From positions 186,001 through 250,000 of the forward strand of contig JAXDDX010000117.1 in the NCBI GenBank assembly GCA_034670405.1: a DNA stretch of 64,000 nucleotides, given 5' to 3'. The position numbers were made by a program, and so were the translations under genes. Positions 1 to 10,888 of the stretch are shown here, in pieces; position 1 is the stretch's first letter; every line of letters begins with the position of its first letter. The stretch comes from Hoplostethus atlanticus (Eukaryota; Chordata; Actinopteri; Trachichthyiformes; Trachichthyidae). Under the pieces are notes generated by a model that saw nothing but the letters and a program-made list of their open reading frames with translations, made no database searches and had not been told where the DNA came from.

Positions 1-484
1 CATTCCTCTTGATAACGCCTTGCCTATAAAGCTCTGCAGGAAACCCGGACTGACCTTACAATCTAATGCTTCTAAATGAAAAATACTCAGCTCCCTCCTT
101 TTAATTTGACTTCACTTTAAGGACAACTGTATGCAATGTGATGAAGTTTTGAATCGGTTGTGGATTATTGTCAGTGTTTCTCCAAGAAATTAATAACCTA
201 AAGGATCTTCCATTCAGTCAGTCTAAATGCTGTTTCTGACGCCTTGTTGGGGAAACATGGGGGAATGTCATCTAAGCTGTGAAATATGGCAGGTTACCAA
301 CTCGGTGTAGGAAAAAAACCAAAAGAAAAGAATGAAAGAATGAAATGCCCATCACTTTTCTATGACTTTCCATAACCAAGTCAGAGCTCTTCCATGGCCA
401 AAAATGTTGGAATACACCTCCCCAAATTCCTTTATAGTCGAGAAATTCCATGACCACAGTGCAGCCTGGTGTTACTGGTCTGAC
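1..484. other. ZSWIM8 intron 9, partial; nothing recognised
   Basis: Lies downstream, in the gene's direction, of ZSWIM8 exon 9 and runs off the window. I see no conserved exon, repeat end or RNA gene. Short open frames here have no recognisable content. Confidence 0.5.
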
Positions 485-660
485 CTGTGAGGGCTCATGG
501 TGGGATCCAGTACCGCCAGTCTCCACAGCACCACCATCTCATCACACATGCTGGCACAGGCATGAGCTGCCACCTCCGACTGACCATTGCTCCGCCCGGT
601 GTGGCCGCTGGCACTGCTGTGGGACGCCGATGTACGAACACTGTACCACCAGCCAATGAT
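485..660 (-). CDS. zswim8: ZSWIM8 exon 9 (residues about 372-429)
   Basis: Ninth coding exon of ZSWIM8, the SWIM-domain substrate receptor of a Cullin-RING E3 ligase that acts on Argonaute in target-directed microRNA decay. The acceptor AG is at 662-661 and the donor GT at 484-483 (CACAG|GTCAGA). The translation begins IIGWWYSVRTSASHSSASG and continues through GRSNGQSEVAAHACASMCDEM to a LAVLDP segment, which I recognise as vertebrate ZSWIM8. The exon is 176 nt and brings the running total to 1,289 nt, leaving two bases of a split codon. The next exon is outside the window. There are no frameshifts or stops. Confidence 0.93.
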
Positions 661-929
661 CTGAACACATACAATCAACAAACACAAAGTAAGACAACTC
701 TATGAAGTCAGTGTATGTGTGCTTGTGTGAGTGCATATGTTTACCAGTTTTAAGTCCACTTGACAGGCCAAAAAGTCCTGGCAAGTTCAGAAAATGACTC
801 ATTCAGACATTTTTGCCTTCAAGTTCCATATTGGGTTAGAGCATGTAGCTGTGAGGTTTAAGTTTCTTTACCATGGTGGTGGTTTCACATGGTGGTAAAT
901 GAGAGGATAAATGAGGGAAGAGGCCATTC

Positions 930-1195
930 TTATAACCTATAAGAATAGGCATCTATTGCACGCCCGACCGTCCTAGTAGGGGGATCCTAGTAGTCCCAAG
1001 GTTTCTTCCATTTTTTTTTCCATAAAAGGTTTTGTGGGAGTTTTTCCTTGTCCTCTGTGAGGGTCCAAGACTGGGGGTGTCATGTCCTAATCATTTATTG
1101 TTTTCACACTTTGGGCATTGTGAAGCCCTTTGAGACTGTAACGGTGATTAAGGGCTATACAAATAAAATGTGATCTGATTTGATTTGATCTGTAA
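930..1195 (+). repeat. L2-type LINE 3' UTR tail in intron 8
   Basis: Contains the block found at the 3' end of many fish L2-like LINEs: a 'ttgcacgcc' motif, 'ggtttcttccattttt', 'ttttgtgggagtttttcctt', 'gaagccctttgagact', then 'gggctatacaaataaaat' and a short run of GATTT units. The same block occurs at 20455-20645 on the plus strand and at 58366-58640 on the minus strand, so at least three copies are in this window. No coding part is attached here, so it is a 5'-truncated insertion. Confidence 0.75.
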
Positions 1196-1752
1196 GCACT
1201 AAACCCCATTCCAGCAAATAAAAAGGTGGTAAACTTGCTTGCTTGACAGTGAAATGGTTTGCAGCAAAAGCAGGCTTTTTAAAAGTTACAAACGGGATAT
1301 TTGAACGGTTGAGGAACATCCACAGCTACATACTCTATCCCTTGGGGATCTTGTTGAAACGGGTCTTTAACCTGACTGTAGAACAATTGATACATATCTA
1401 CGAGCCTTTCAAGTTATTATACAAGGTCCTTGCCACCAGGAAAATGCTATCAATTTGGGCTATTGAGCAGGACTCATATTGCGGATTTTGTCAGGAGGAT
1501 CTCTTTTGGCTTTTCCCCAAAAGTAGCCTCCTTTTGGCTGAAGGTTAAAACATGGCTTTTAAATGTGTAGTTGAGGTGGCTTTGCCCTCTACACTCCACT
1601 GGTGAAATGTAGGTGTTCCAGGTCTAGAATGACATTTTCCAAATTGTAAATGCCCATATCTACTTTAAATGTCAAGTTGCTCATGTCCTCCTTTTTTTAA
1701 ATCTTTGTAGTAGCTTGAATTAATTTCCAATAGCTTAATGTTAATGGTGTAC

Positions 1753-1954
1753 CTGTTCATAGGTGAGACACTGCTCGGTGAGGATCTCCAGCAGTGGTGC
1801 AGCATTGCTGTCTCGTCTCTTGAACATCTCCCTGACAATGGACAGAAGGTTCCAGATGCCCTCAGGCTCCCGACCCCTCAATGGTCGCAGAAGACACGCC
1901 CACTCAGCGGCAGCCGGCGGCTCCGTAGATGACAGATACATGGAGTTTACATCA
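1753..1954 (-). CDS. zswim8: ZSWIM8 exon 8 (residues about 304-371)
   Basis: Exon of 202 nt with acceptor AG at 1956-1955 and donor GT at 1752-1751 (GAACAG|GTACAC). The translation runs SDVNSMYLSSTEPPAAAEWA, LLRPLRGREPEGIWNLLSIV and REMFKRRDSNAAPLLEILTE to QCLTYEQ, a very highly conserved ZSWIM8 stretch. The split Ser codon (AG+T) matches the end of exon 7 and the exon ends on a codon boundary. It lies C-terminal to the SWIM zinc finger, in the helical body of the receptor. Confidence 0.95.
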
Positions 1955-2923
1955 CTATGGGTGAAAAAGCACAAACCCACCCGCATGCATACACACACCT
2001 CTGCTGTTAATCGCAATATGCACTCATCTACAGCTACATGTACTGTATGAAGGTATTTCCCTGCCAAAAATATATTCAGAAGTGTAGCTCATGGTTTGAA
2101 AAAGCAAAAAAACAATTTGAGCAAGAAAAATAAATTGTGAATAGACTGATTTGCAAAACTGTAAGAGAATCAGAGCAAGAAAATCTGATTTGTATTTACA
2201 AAACACTCTTTTGAGTTCTACTTTTACACTTGCAAACATCAATTTTGTGCGCGACGACTTTTGTCAGTGTTTCAGCGCTCAAAGCCTGCCAAAACATTTG
2301 CAAGCTTGTGGGCCAGGATTTGCAAGCGAGATCAGTGATTTGCAAGCAAAGGGGAGGCGAGGGCTAGAACAGAGAGCTACTTGATTGGTGCATGGAGATT
2401 GATCACTATGCTCTGCACTGATTGGACACAGAATGTGCCACTTCGGCTGGCACCATAATGGACGCCCAGTATGGTATATATGCTCTATTGTGTTATTGTC
2501 AATTTAGCTATAGTGAATTTTTTTACTAAATGTAAATAGCCTTGAGTAGAACTAGCTAATTTGCTAGTTACAAGAAACTATATTCGATTTGTAGGTTTCG
2601 ATTCGATTTGTAAGGTCAAATAATATCAGTGTAGCAGACTCACTGCCCCCAGGGTAGACAGAGACACAGGCAGGAGTAGAGAGTTCACAGGCCCACAGGT
2701 CGCTTTATTTACATCCCAGCATATAAAACTTGCTGGTCTTGACCACCGCAAATATTTAGAATATCTGTGCTCAAGCCTTTAGGGGACTTGTTTCAAGACC
2801 ATTATGTGTGAAATTGCTAAGAGGTATGAGTGTTGTGCATTGAATTATGAAATTATACTCTTTATGTATATGTTATTCTCGTTATACAAATCTTTCCACT
2901 TTATTTAGTGATTCATACGTTAC
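1955..2923. other. ZSWIM8 intron 7; unclassified fish repeat and possible LTR end
   Basis: Intron between exons 7 and 8. The part from about 2045 to 2480, rich in 'gatttgcaa' and 'tttgcaagc' units, looks like a dispersed repeat that I cannot classify. At 2632-2740 a minus-strand segment reads like the 3' end of an LTR, with an AATAAA in that orientation and an end matching GCTACA, similar to the LTR at 61027-61492. Both readings are tentative. Confidence 0.3.
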
Positions 2924-3044
2924 CTGAAGACGACAGGCGAAGGCCCACAGAACTTGTGCAGGGTCTTTTTTATGTTGTCGCTGAGGGTGGACTCATCCAG
3001 GTACCACGTACTCTGGTCAGAGGCTGAAGGACCCGCTGTGGGGT
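2924..3044 (-). CDS. zswim8: ZSWIM8 exon 7 (residues about 264-303)
   Basis: Exon of 121 nt, acceptor AG at 3046-3045 and donor GT at 2923-2922 (TTCAG|GTAACG). The product is DPTAGPSASDQSTWYLDEST followed by LSDNIKKTLHKFCGPSPVVF, which matches vertebrate ZSWIM8. The split codons at both ends agree with exons 6 and 8. Confidence 0.94.
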
Positions 3045-3231
3045 CTACACACACGCACACACACATACAAAATGAATGGATATAATATAGTAATTCTCAT
3101 TTTTCTAAGCGATTCATCCAAATAATATCTGTCCTGCATAATAAGGCCTTGTTATCGCACATTTACATTACTCTTTAACAGAAAGGACTCTCCAACCCAA
3201 GCTGTTACCCAAGATAAAGGACATTTTATAT

Positions 3232-3258
3232 TTATACGTGTGTGTGTGTGTGTGTGTC
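3232..3258. repeat. (TG)n microsatellite
   Basis: Short TG dinucleotide run in ZSWIM8 intron 6. Confidence 0.85.
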
Positions 3259-3808
3259 AGTAGATAGGGCTGTAAGGACAGTTGGGAGTTGTTAAGTTAG
3301 CTCCTATCATCCCGAACCACAGTCTGAACCTACTAGACAAATGGAGTCAGACTGCCTCCTCCAGGCCAAAGGCAGCAGTGATTGCCTGACTGGTTGTTTC
3401 ATAGCGGATTTGGTCGCAGGTGTGGTTCTAGTTCAGGTTGCCAAATCAAAAATTATGATCAAAAAGTCAAAAATGTTGCCTCATTTTTTTTAGTATGAGT
3501 GGCTGAATGAATGATGGGTTAATACTGCTCTGCTCTCATGACATCAAAATACCATAGCCTGATGACAATTATTGGTTTGAAATGTCACTTTACATTGTAG
3601 AGACATATGACAAGTGAGACAAGTGTTCTCAACATGTCATAGTTTTTGTAGATTAAGGGTTAGCACTCGTCATATTACACCGAGTAATTAGTTATTAGTT
3701 ATGAATGAGTTTAAGTTACCATGACACATATTTTGCGTGGCGTAATGCTGTTACCACTGAGTTTTATTAATCTGGCCCAGTATGTTTTAACCACTGTTGT
3801 CAAAGTAC

Positions 3809-3890
3809 CTGGAGCTCCACACACTGTGTTGATGGCAGTGGACTGAGAGGACAGCAGCTCATCCAGCAGCCGCTGGGCTGTGGGCAGGAT
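3809..3890 (-). CDS. zswim8: ZSWIM8 exon 6 (residues about 237-263)
   Basis: Exon of 82 nt with acceptor AG at 3892-3891 and donor GT at 3808-3807 (CCAG|GTACTT). It encodes ILPTAQRLLDELLSSQSTAI and NTVCGAP, a conserved helical segment right after the SWIM region. One base is left over and pairs with exon 7 to give Asp. Confidence 0.94.
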
Positions 3891-4034
3891 CTGGAGAAAC
3901 ACAGACACTTATAGTTAGAACCAACTGTGCATTTACACACCAAGCAAGTAGAGTAACCAGTTGCCAGAAGTCTATTTTTCTATGACCTAAAACAAGTTAG
4001 CCACATGTATTAGTGTAGCTATATGTCTCACCTT

Positions 4035-4205
4035 GCTGCAAAACCATTGACGCTACAGTTGGAGGTTCAGTGCCTTGTTCAAGGGCAACTCATGGCAGTA
4101 CTTGTTTAGGGAGTAGAGTGTTGGCCATTCACTTGTCCTGCCCAGATTTTTCCAGGTAGTCCAGGATTTCAAACCAGTGACCTTCCCGAGCCTACTGTTA
4201 ACCCC
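4035..4205 (-). repeat. tRNA-derived SINE-like fragment
   Basis: Read on the minus strand, a B-box-like element (GGTTTGAAATCC) is followed by the 'ttgaacaaggcactgaacct' body typical of fish tRNA-derived SINEs. The A box and the tail are degraded, so the call is modest. Confidence 0.45.
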
Positions 4206-4377
4206 AAGTGAATTTAACTGCATGGGTTCCAACAGACTTGATGTGATGATATTCTACTTCTCTTTCAAAATATTGCAATGTCCTCAGAGAAGACAGCGCC
4301 ACCAACTTGTAAGTGAATGCATGGACTCCAATCTGGCTCACGGTGGCACAGTGGAGCAACTTAGAGAGCTTATTGTA

Positions 4378-4384
4378 TGTGTGT

Positions 4385-4428
<44 letters not shown>
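4378..4428. repeat. (TG)n microsatellite
   Basis: About 25 TG units with one interruption. It is followed at about 4450-4545 by an impure ACT/CTG trinucleotide array. The long open frames seen across this block are low-complexity artefacts. Confidence 0.9.
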
Positions 4429-4429
<1 letters not shown>

Positions 4430-4550
4430 TACCTCTCTCTGTCCCTCCTGTTACAACTGCTACTACAGCTGTTACTACAACAACTACTACTGCTACTGTA
4501 ACTGCTACTACTACTGCTACTGTAACTGCTACTACTACTACTGATATCAC

Positions 4551-4912
4551 CATTTGTGGCCTTTCTGTTAGCTTGAACAAATCTGCCCACTCTCCTCTGA
4601 CCTCTCTCATTAACATGTTGTTTTTGGCCACAGAACTGCCGCTCACACATATTTTTTGTTTATCGCACCATTCTCTGTAAACTCTAGAGATTGTAGTGCG
4701 TGAAAATCCCAGGAGGGCAGCTGTTTCTGAGATGCTGGAAGCATCATATCAGCAATCATACCATCATCTTGCCCATTCTAATGTTTGGTCGAACAAAAAA
4801 CTAAACCCCTTCACCATGTCTGCATGCTTATATACTGAGTTGCAGCCACTGTTTGGAGGAGCAGGCTATTTGTGTTAACGAGCAGGAGTACCTAATAAAG
4901 TGGCCGGTGCAT
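4551..4912 (-). mobile_element. Tc1/mariner-related element remnant
   Basis: Carries the block 'ggccacagaactgccgctca ... caccattctctgtaaactct ... gtgcgtgaaaatcccagg' and ends in 'cctaataaagtggccggtg', which I recognise as the 3' half and terminus of a widespread fish Tc1-like family. The opposite terminus is not visible and no transposase frame remains. Confidence 0.55.
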
Positions 4913-5663
4913 TATACCATAATGCAATGCAGCCACAGCCTGCATCTTTGTATCTATCATTGGTCTTAATTTTGTTTCCATCAACCGTTTTTTTGTAATT
5001 TGAACAACCGGGCATGGCATACCACAGCATTATTCTCTCTCCAATCTTGTTTTCTCCATTGGAAAAACTTACAACACTATCACTCTCTCCACCTAAACAA
5101 CACAGAAAAGGGGTTGTCGAAAGGTATTCTGAGAAACGTAGGAAATTACTAACTGAAGTAGAAGTAGACAAAGCAGGTTGAGGGAAAGTGGGAACACCAA
5201 AAACACAAACTAAACCCCAAAAATGCATCACAAATAATTGATAATATCTAACAGTTCCAAGATTATCTGAGTGGGGAATTTTCCTTTAAAGAATACCCTC
5301 CATCCTGCTTGGTTCAACATGCATAAAATCTGGGCTTCTCGGAAAAGCAGTCTTGATCTAGGATCACTCGTCAGATCACATGGAATATGCGTTTTGGTGG
5401 ATATTTTAGCCAAAACGCCTTAGAGCACCACAAATGTCTAAATTTCCAGTATGGGTGGCCATACTCTACCCACTCCTAGCTAGTTAGTTACCTGTGAGAC
5501 GCCGTGAACGCCTGTATGTTGTTAACAGCGCTAGCCTGCACGCCGCTAACTCGTGATCGATTTTTGAGAGCGTGGTAGATCTTTGGGACTTGCATTATCC
5601 ATAGTAAGACCTTTTGGTAATACAACGTTGTTAGTTGTGAACAGACCTGTTAAGTCTTTGAAC

Positions 5664-6494
5664 ATGCCAAAGCCGAAAGGTGAGGCGAAATCCAAGGAGG
5701 ATTATGTTTCGCTCGCACAGGTACGTGAGCTGTTGCAACAACAAAGAGAAATATTCACTGAACTAATACAGCAACAACAGGAGTGTTTTAAAGGTTTCGT
5801 CCAAATCATCACGGACTCAACAAACAAAAGACTGGATGCGATATCAAAAGATGTTCAAGATGTCAAAACAAGCATTCATTACACCCAAAAGGAGGTCGAT
5901 GACATCAAAACCGGCAATGTGAAACAAACAGCCCACTGCAATACGATGCAGTCTGAGATTTTCAAAATATGCGAAGGTCTACTAACCACGACCGAGAAAA
6001 TGGAATACCTGGAGGGTCAATCGAGGAGGAATAATCTGGTCATGGATGGTGTCAAGGAGTCACCTAACGAGAGCTGGGCTGAATCGGAGGAAAAGGTGAA
6101 GAAAATCATCTCGGAGAAGCTGCAGCTTGGCCAGCGGGAGATCGAGGTTGAACGCACGCATCGGACCGGGAAACCTGTTGCCGACAGCGAGAGGCCCAGA
6201 CCGATCGTCATAAAGTTTCTGAGGTACAAAGACAGAAGGGCGGTTCTGCAAAGAGCCAAAAACCTCAAAGGAACTAACGTTTTCATCAACGAGGACTTCA
6301 CAGATGCAGTTCGACAGAAGAGAAAATAACTTTTGCCAGCTATGAAAGCGGCACGCGAGCGAGGGGACATAGCCTTTCTGAGGTACGACAGACTAATTAT
6401 CCACCCAGCCACACAACAACCACACAGGAGCGAGAGGAACAACATTGGCCTTCATGGTGGAGTGAGGGAAACTACACCGGCTAGGGACATTTGA
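5664..6494 (+). pseudogene. LINE ORF1, coiled-coil RNA-binding protein, nonsense mutation
   Basis: The first ATG in a good context is at 5664 (MPKPKGEAKSKEDY). The N-terminal third is rich in Gln/Glu and predicted coiled coil (VRELLQQQREIFTELIQQQQ). The later part (LEGQSRRNNLVMDG ... RTHRTGKP ... RPRPIVIKFLRYKDR) has the order and motifs of an L1-ORF1-like RRM plus C-terminal domain. A TAA at 6327-6329 interrupts the frame after VRQKRK, but the same frame stays open and family-like (AARERGDIAFLRYDRL) to a TGA at 6492-6494. The simplest reading is therefore one nonsense change in a formerly 276-residue ORF1. Confidence 0.75.
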
Positions 6495-6584
6495 ACTCTT
6501 AGCAGGTATGCCTACCTCTCCTTTTAGTGTCTGTCTATGTATGTCCATAATGTTAACATAATCATGGGTACAAATACTTTCAAT

Positions 6585-9434
6585 CTGCCAAGGAAAGGTT
6601 TGTTGATTGCTCATATAAATATATGCAGTTTGAGGAACAAGGTTCACGAGCTAAGCTGCATAGTGCTGTCTAATAACATCCATATCTTAGCTGTATCTGA
6701 AACTCACCTGGACTCTTCTCTCGAGGACATGGAGTTATCAATACATGGTTACAAACTGTTTAGAAAGGAATAAACACAGAGGCGGAGTTGCGATATATAT
6801 ACACAACACCATATTCCAGCCAAACAGCGCAGTGATTTAATGTCATGTGACATAGAGGCTCTGTGGATGCAGGTTCACTTGCCTCATTCAAAACCAATAT
6901 TAGTTTGCTGCTGTTATAGACCCCCAAATGCTGACATTCAGAATTTGGATGGAATTTGTGAGATGCTGGACAAAGCATCTGATGAAAATAGAGAAATATA
7001 TTTTGTGGGGGATATGAATATTGATTGGTTTAGTGCAAAGTGCACACTGAAAAAAAAACTTCTTGCAGTGACAAATGCATGTAACTTGACTCAAGTTATG
7101 AAATTACCAACCAGAGCGTTTACAAATAAGACTGGAAGTACCACATCAAAATGCATTGACCACTTTTATACCAATGTACCTGAACACTGCTCTAAGGCAG
7201 TATCAGTGGCTGTTGGCTTTAGTGACCATAACCTGATAGCGCTCACAAGAAAAACCAAAATCCCTAAAGTAGGTACAAGGGTAATTAATCGGAGGTCTTA
7301 TAAGAGATTCCTATAGGAATCATTTGTGAATGATGTAAAACATGTGAATTGGTCATTGGTATGTGATGAGGATGATCCTGAAATAGCATTAAATGTGTTT
7401 ATGAAATTATTCATGATGATTGCAGACAAGCACGCCCCAATGAAAAAATGTACAGTAAGATCAAACAGTGCCCCATGGATCAATGTAGACCTGAAAAATC
7501 GAATGGCCCAGCGTAATAAGGCAAAAAAAGAGGCAGACAGATCTGGATTGCTGGCTGATAGGGAGACTTACTGCAAATTAAGAAATCATGTAACCAAACT
7601 GAACAAGAGTAAAAAGAAGGAATATTATCAGAATAAAATCAATGACGTCAAACATGATGGGAAAAAATTATGGATAACATTAAATGAAATAATGGGTAGG
7701 AATTCAAATCAGTCTGCCTCTTACATTGAGTCTGACGGAAGATTTTTAACAAAACCAAAAGAAATAGCCAACTATTTCAATGAATATTTTACGAGTAAGG
7801 TCGACAACCTCAGACAGAATATGAGACCAACTGATTGCTCCTCATACACATTGATAAATAACTGTATAATGAATGACAAAAACTGTAAGTTTAATTTTAA
7901 ACTGGTAGGAATAAGAGATGTAGAACGTTTGTTGCAGTCTCTGTCAGATGATAAATCGTCAGGGACTGACAATCTAGATGGCAAATTACTTCGAATTGCT
8001 GCTACCTATGTCTCCATTCCAATATGCCATGTCTTCAACAAATGTTTGTCAAGCAGGGTGTGCCCAAAAATCTGGAAAAAAATCAAAAGTTATCCCATTA
8101 CCCAAGGACAATAAATCTACCTTTACAGGAGCCAATAGTCGCCCAATAAGTATTCTCCCTGTGTTAAGCAAATTATTAGAAAAAATTGTTTTTGTGCAAA
8201 TTCAGGATTACTTTTCATGCAACAGATTAATGACAGGTTCACAGCATGCTTACAGAGAGTCACTCCACAAGTACTGCACTAGCTGAAATTACAGACAATT
8301 GGTTAACACATATGGACAATAAGAAAATAGTCGGAGCAGTATTATTGGACTTCAGTGCTGCCTTCGACGTTATTGACCACAAGCTATTGATATGGAAACT
8401 CAGGTGTTATGGCTTCAACTCAAACGCAATCTCTTGGATGGACAGCTATCTGTCTAACAGATCACAAAGAGTATTTTTCAATGGTAACTTTTCAGATAGC
8501 AAAAACACATATTGCGGTGTTCCACAGGGAAGCTGCCTAGGTCCACTTTTATTCTCAATATTCACCAATGATTTACCGTCTGCCATAAAAGAAGCAAGTG
8601 TAGTGATGTATGCAGATGACTCTACACTGTACAGTGCTGCTTCAACATGTGATGAACTGACCAAGGTACTGAGCAGAGAATTAGATATAGTGTCTGCATG
8701 GGTGGAGAGCAATAGGTTGGTTTTAAACATCTCCAAAACAAAATGCAGTCTTCGGTTCAAGGTCCACACTGGCCCGCGACCCACAACTGAATCTGACCAT
8801 GTCAGCAGTGCCAGTTGAACAGGTTATAACAACCAAACTTCTGGGAGTAACACTAGATGGCTTATTGACTTGGTCAGAACACATTGCAAACATTATCAGC
8901 AAGATGGGGAAGGGAATTGGAATGATACAGAAATGTTCCGCTTATTTAACACCATCCACACTAAATCAGGTCATCCAATCACTCGTCCTGTCTCACATAC
9001 AGTATTGCCCAGTCATATGGTCATCCGCAAAAAAGAAGGAAATAAATAAACTTCAGTTAGCACAAAACAGAGCAGCTAGACTGGCACTCCATTGTTCAAT
9101 GCACACAAATATTGATCACATGCATACACACCTAGCATGGCTCAAAGTAGAACAAAAACTCCAAGTAAGTCTACTGATGTTTCTCAAGAACATATTACTC
9201 TCAAAGAAACCAGAAAACTTACACAATCAAATAGTCCACATCAACTACAGACATAATCACCATACAAGGAGTGCCAGTCTAAGTAATTTGTTACCCCCTA
9301 GACCAAGAACAGATTTCCTAAGATGCACTGTTATTTATAGAGCAATTATAAGACGGAACGACTTACCTTCTCTAATCACATGCACACAAAATAAATTCAC
9401 CTTCAAAAAGCGACTGAAACAATACCTAATGTAG
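6585..9434 (+). pseudogene. LINE ORF2, endonuclease + reverse transcriptase, multiply broken
   Basis: APE-type endonuclease motifs appear in order: HINICSLRNK, VSETHLD, VGDMNID and FSDHNLI. RT motifs follow: NSRPISILPVLSKLLEK, DFSAAFDVIDH, GVPQGSCLGPLLF and the catalytic YADDST (about 8610), then a long C-terminal tail to the stop at 9432-9434. Frame changes are needed near 6770, 6838, 8085, 8260 and 8770, and there is an in-frame TAG at 7314-7316. The fragments otherwise stay collinear with a complete ORF2, so decay is by small lesions and not by large deletions. Confidence 0.85.
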
Positions 9435-9923
9435 ATGACCATATGACGGGACTCCCTTGACCATAGTCCAGTCTTGCTTTTGTCCTCTGTCAAGAATTGA
9501 GTCTGGTACACTAATGTTCATGTGAACATGTTTTGTCTTGATGTCTGTCACGATTGTTATGTTCTGCTAGTATGCGTTTTGCTAATTCGTGTTTCTATGT
9601 GAAATATATTGTATATATTGTTATCTCTGTCATATATTGTCAATATATTGTTATGATGTCCTGCTGTTATGTGTATACAGTATGTCTATTTGCATGATGT
9701 CAGTCATGCTGTTATGTCCTTGTGTGTATATGTGCATGATGTTATTCATGCTGTTATGTAATTTTTAATCTTTTTGTGGACCCCAGGAAGACTAGCAGTC
9801 GCTCTGCGACAGCTAATGGGGATCCAAAATAAACATAAACTTAGCTGAACAACCATGACTGTACAAACATCATGATGAGTTGAAGGAAAGGAAGGAATGA
9901 ATCCTCTTGTATTAAGGTCTTAC

Positions 9924-10031
9924 CTGCTGAGGCAGCTCGCTGATGAGGTACTGGGCAAACTTCTGGAGCTGGTCCCTCTGCAGCCTCGACAAAGACTCAG
10001 AGACTGGAGCCCTCAGACACACTGCAGACGC
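9924..10031 (-). CDS. zswim8: ZSWIM8 exon 5 (residues about 201-236)
   Basis: Exon of 108 nt, exactly 36 codons, with acceptor AG at 10033-10032 and donor GT at 9923-9922 (CAGCAG|GTAAGA). It encodes ASAVCLRAPVSESLSRLQRD then QLQKFAQYLISELPQQ, identical in style to vertebrate ZSWIM8 just after the SWIM finger. The full LINE in intron 5 is immediately downstream. Confidence 0.95.
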
Positions 10032-10888
10032 CTGCACACAGAGACACTGCAATTAGTACCAACATATATACCACGAGTATGTATGGGTCATAAAAACAGA
10101 ATATTCAAATACACATTCATAGGGATCAACATCGAGTTTTGGAATTTGGCTGTGAACTTCTTTTTAAAATATTCAGATGTGTCATTAAAATAATTTTAAC
10201 AGAGTGAACTACGTAGAGCTCAAAGAGCCCTACGAACCTAGAGAGAGGGCGTCTGGTGTCAATTCAAAAATCCTGTGCCTCTCTCTGGCGTTGTTTTGAC
10301 CCCATCCACCACTAGCTGCTTTCATAAGCAGTTGTCTTTATCAAAGAAAGTAAAGGCCAATCTGGTTCAAGGTTGTATGGCTCCATCCGGGTATTTCTAC
10401 CAGCCAGTAAGATGGAGCTAGCATGACAATATTTGCACTGTGGCAATCTCTTCTATTTTGGCACTGACAGAACATTCAAATATTAATTTAGACCACAACT
10501 GAATTGTCGACTATTCATTTCTTCAAATGCATTTGACGAGTTTGGTTGGTGTTCAATATGATGCATGAGCCATATCACAGTCAACTAGACATATATCATG
10601 GTATGGTATATATAGAAAATATTGTTGCTCATTCCCAACTGTGCATTTAGTAGACTTATAGACCACTGTCATTTCACATATTATATCACATATATTATAT
10701 TGAAATTGTCATTACGGCGATATGGTAATCATGAAAAGTCACAATTACTGCATTCTATTTAATACTCCTGCTTTGTCAAAAAAAAGGTTTTCTAACTTAG
10801 TTTCAAACTGCTCTAAACCACTGTTCTTAACAGCATTGTAACTGGGCCTAAATCCCAGTGATGTTAGACAACCATTACTGGTTCACGC
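10032..10888. other. Intron 4 sequence without recognised features
   Basis: Mostly AT-rich intron sequence leading to the hAT insertion. The 8-bp GTTCACGC at 10881-10888 is the left target duplication of that element. Confidence 0.5.

Larger units (their letters stand above)
5490..9845 (+). mobile_element. Near-full-length Jockey/CR1/L2-superfamily LINE in intron 5
   Basis: A two-ORF non-LTR retrotransposon in the opposite orientation to ZSWIM8. ORF1 is a coiled-coil/RNA-binding protein and ORF2 has an endonuclease followed by reverse transcriptase. The element ends in a 3' UTR closing with 'agctaatggggatccaaaat' and short A-rich units at about 9820-9840. The 5' limit near 5490 is a guess from where the GC-rich leader begins. 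It is dead: ORF1 has a premature stop and ORF2 has several frameshifts and a stop. The clade is assigned from RT motif style only. Confidence 0.8.

Noticed and set aside
4177..4680. 167- and 102-codon frames across the GT and ACT arrays
   Set aside because: They are produced by dinucleotide and trinucleotide repeats and have no domain-like content.
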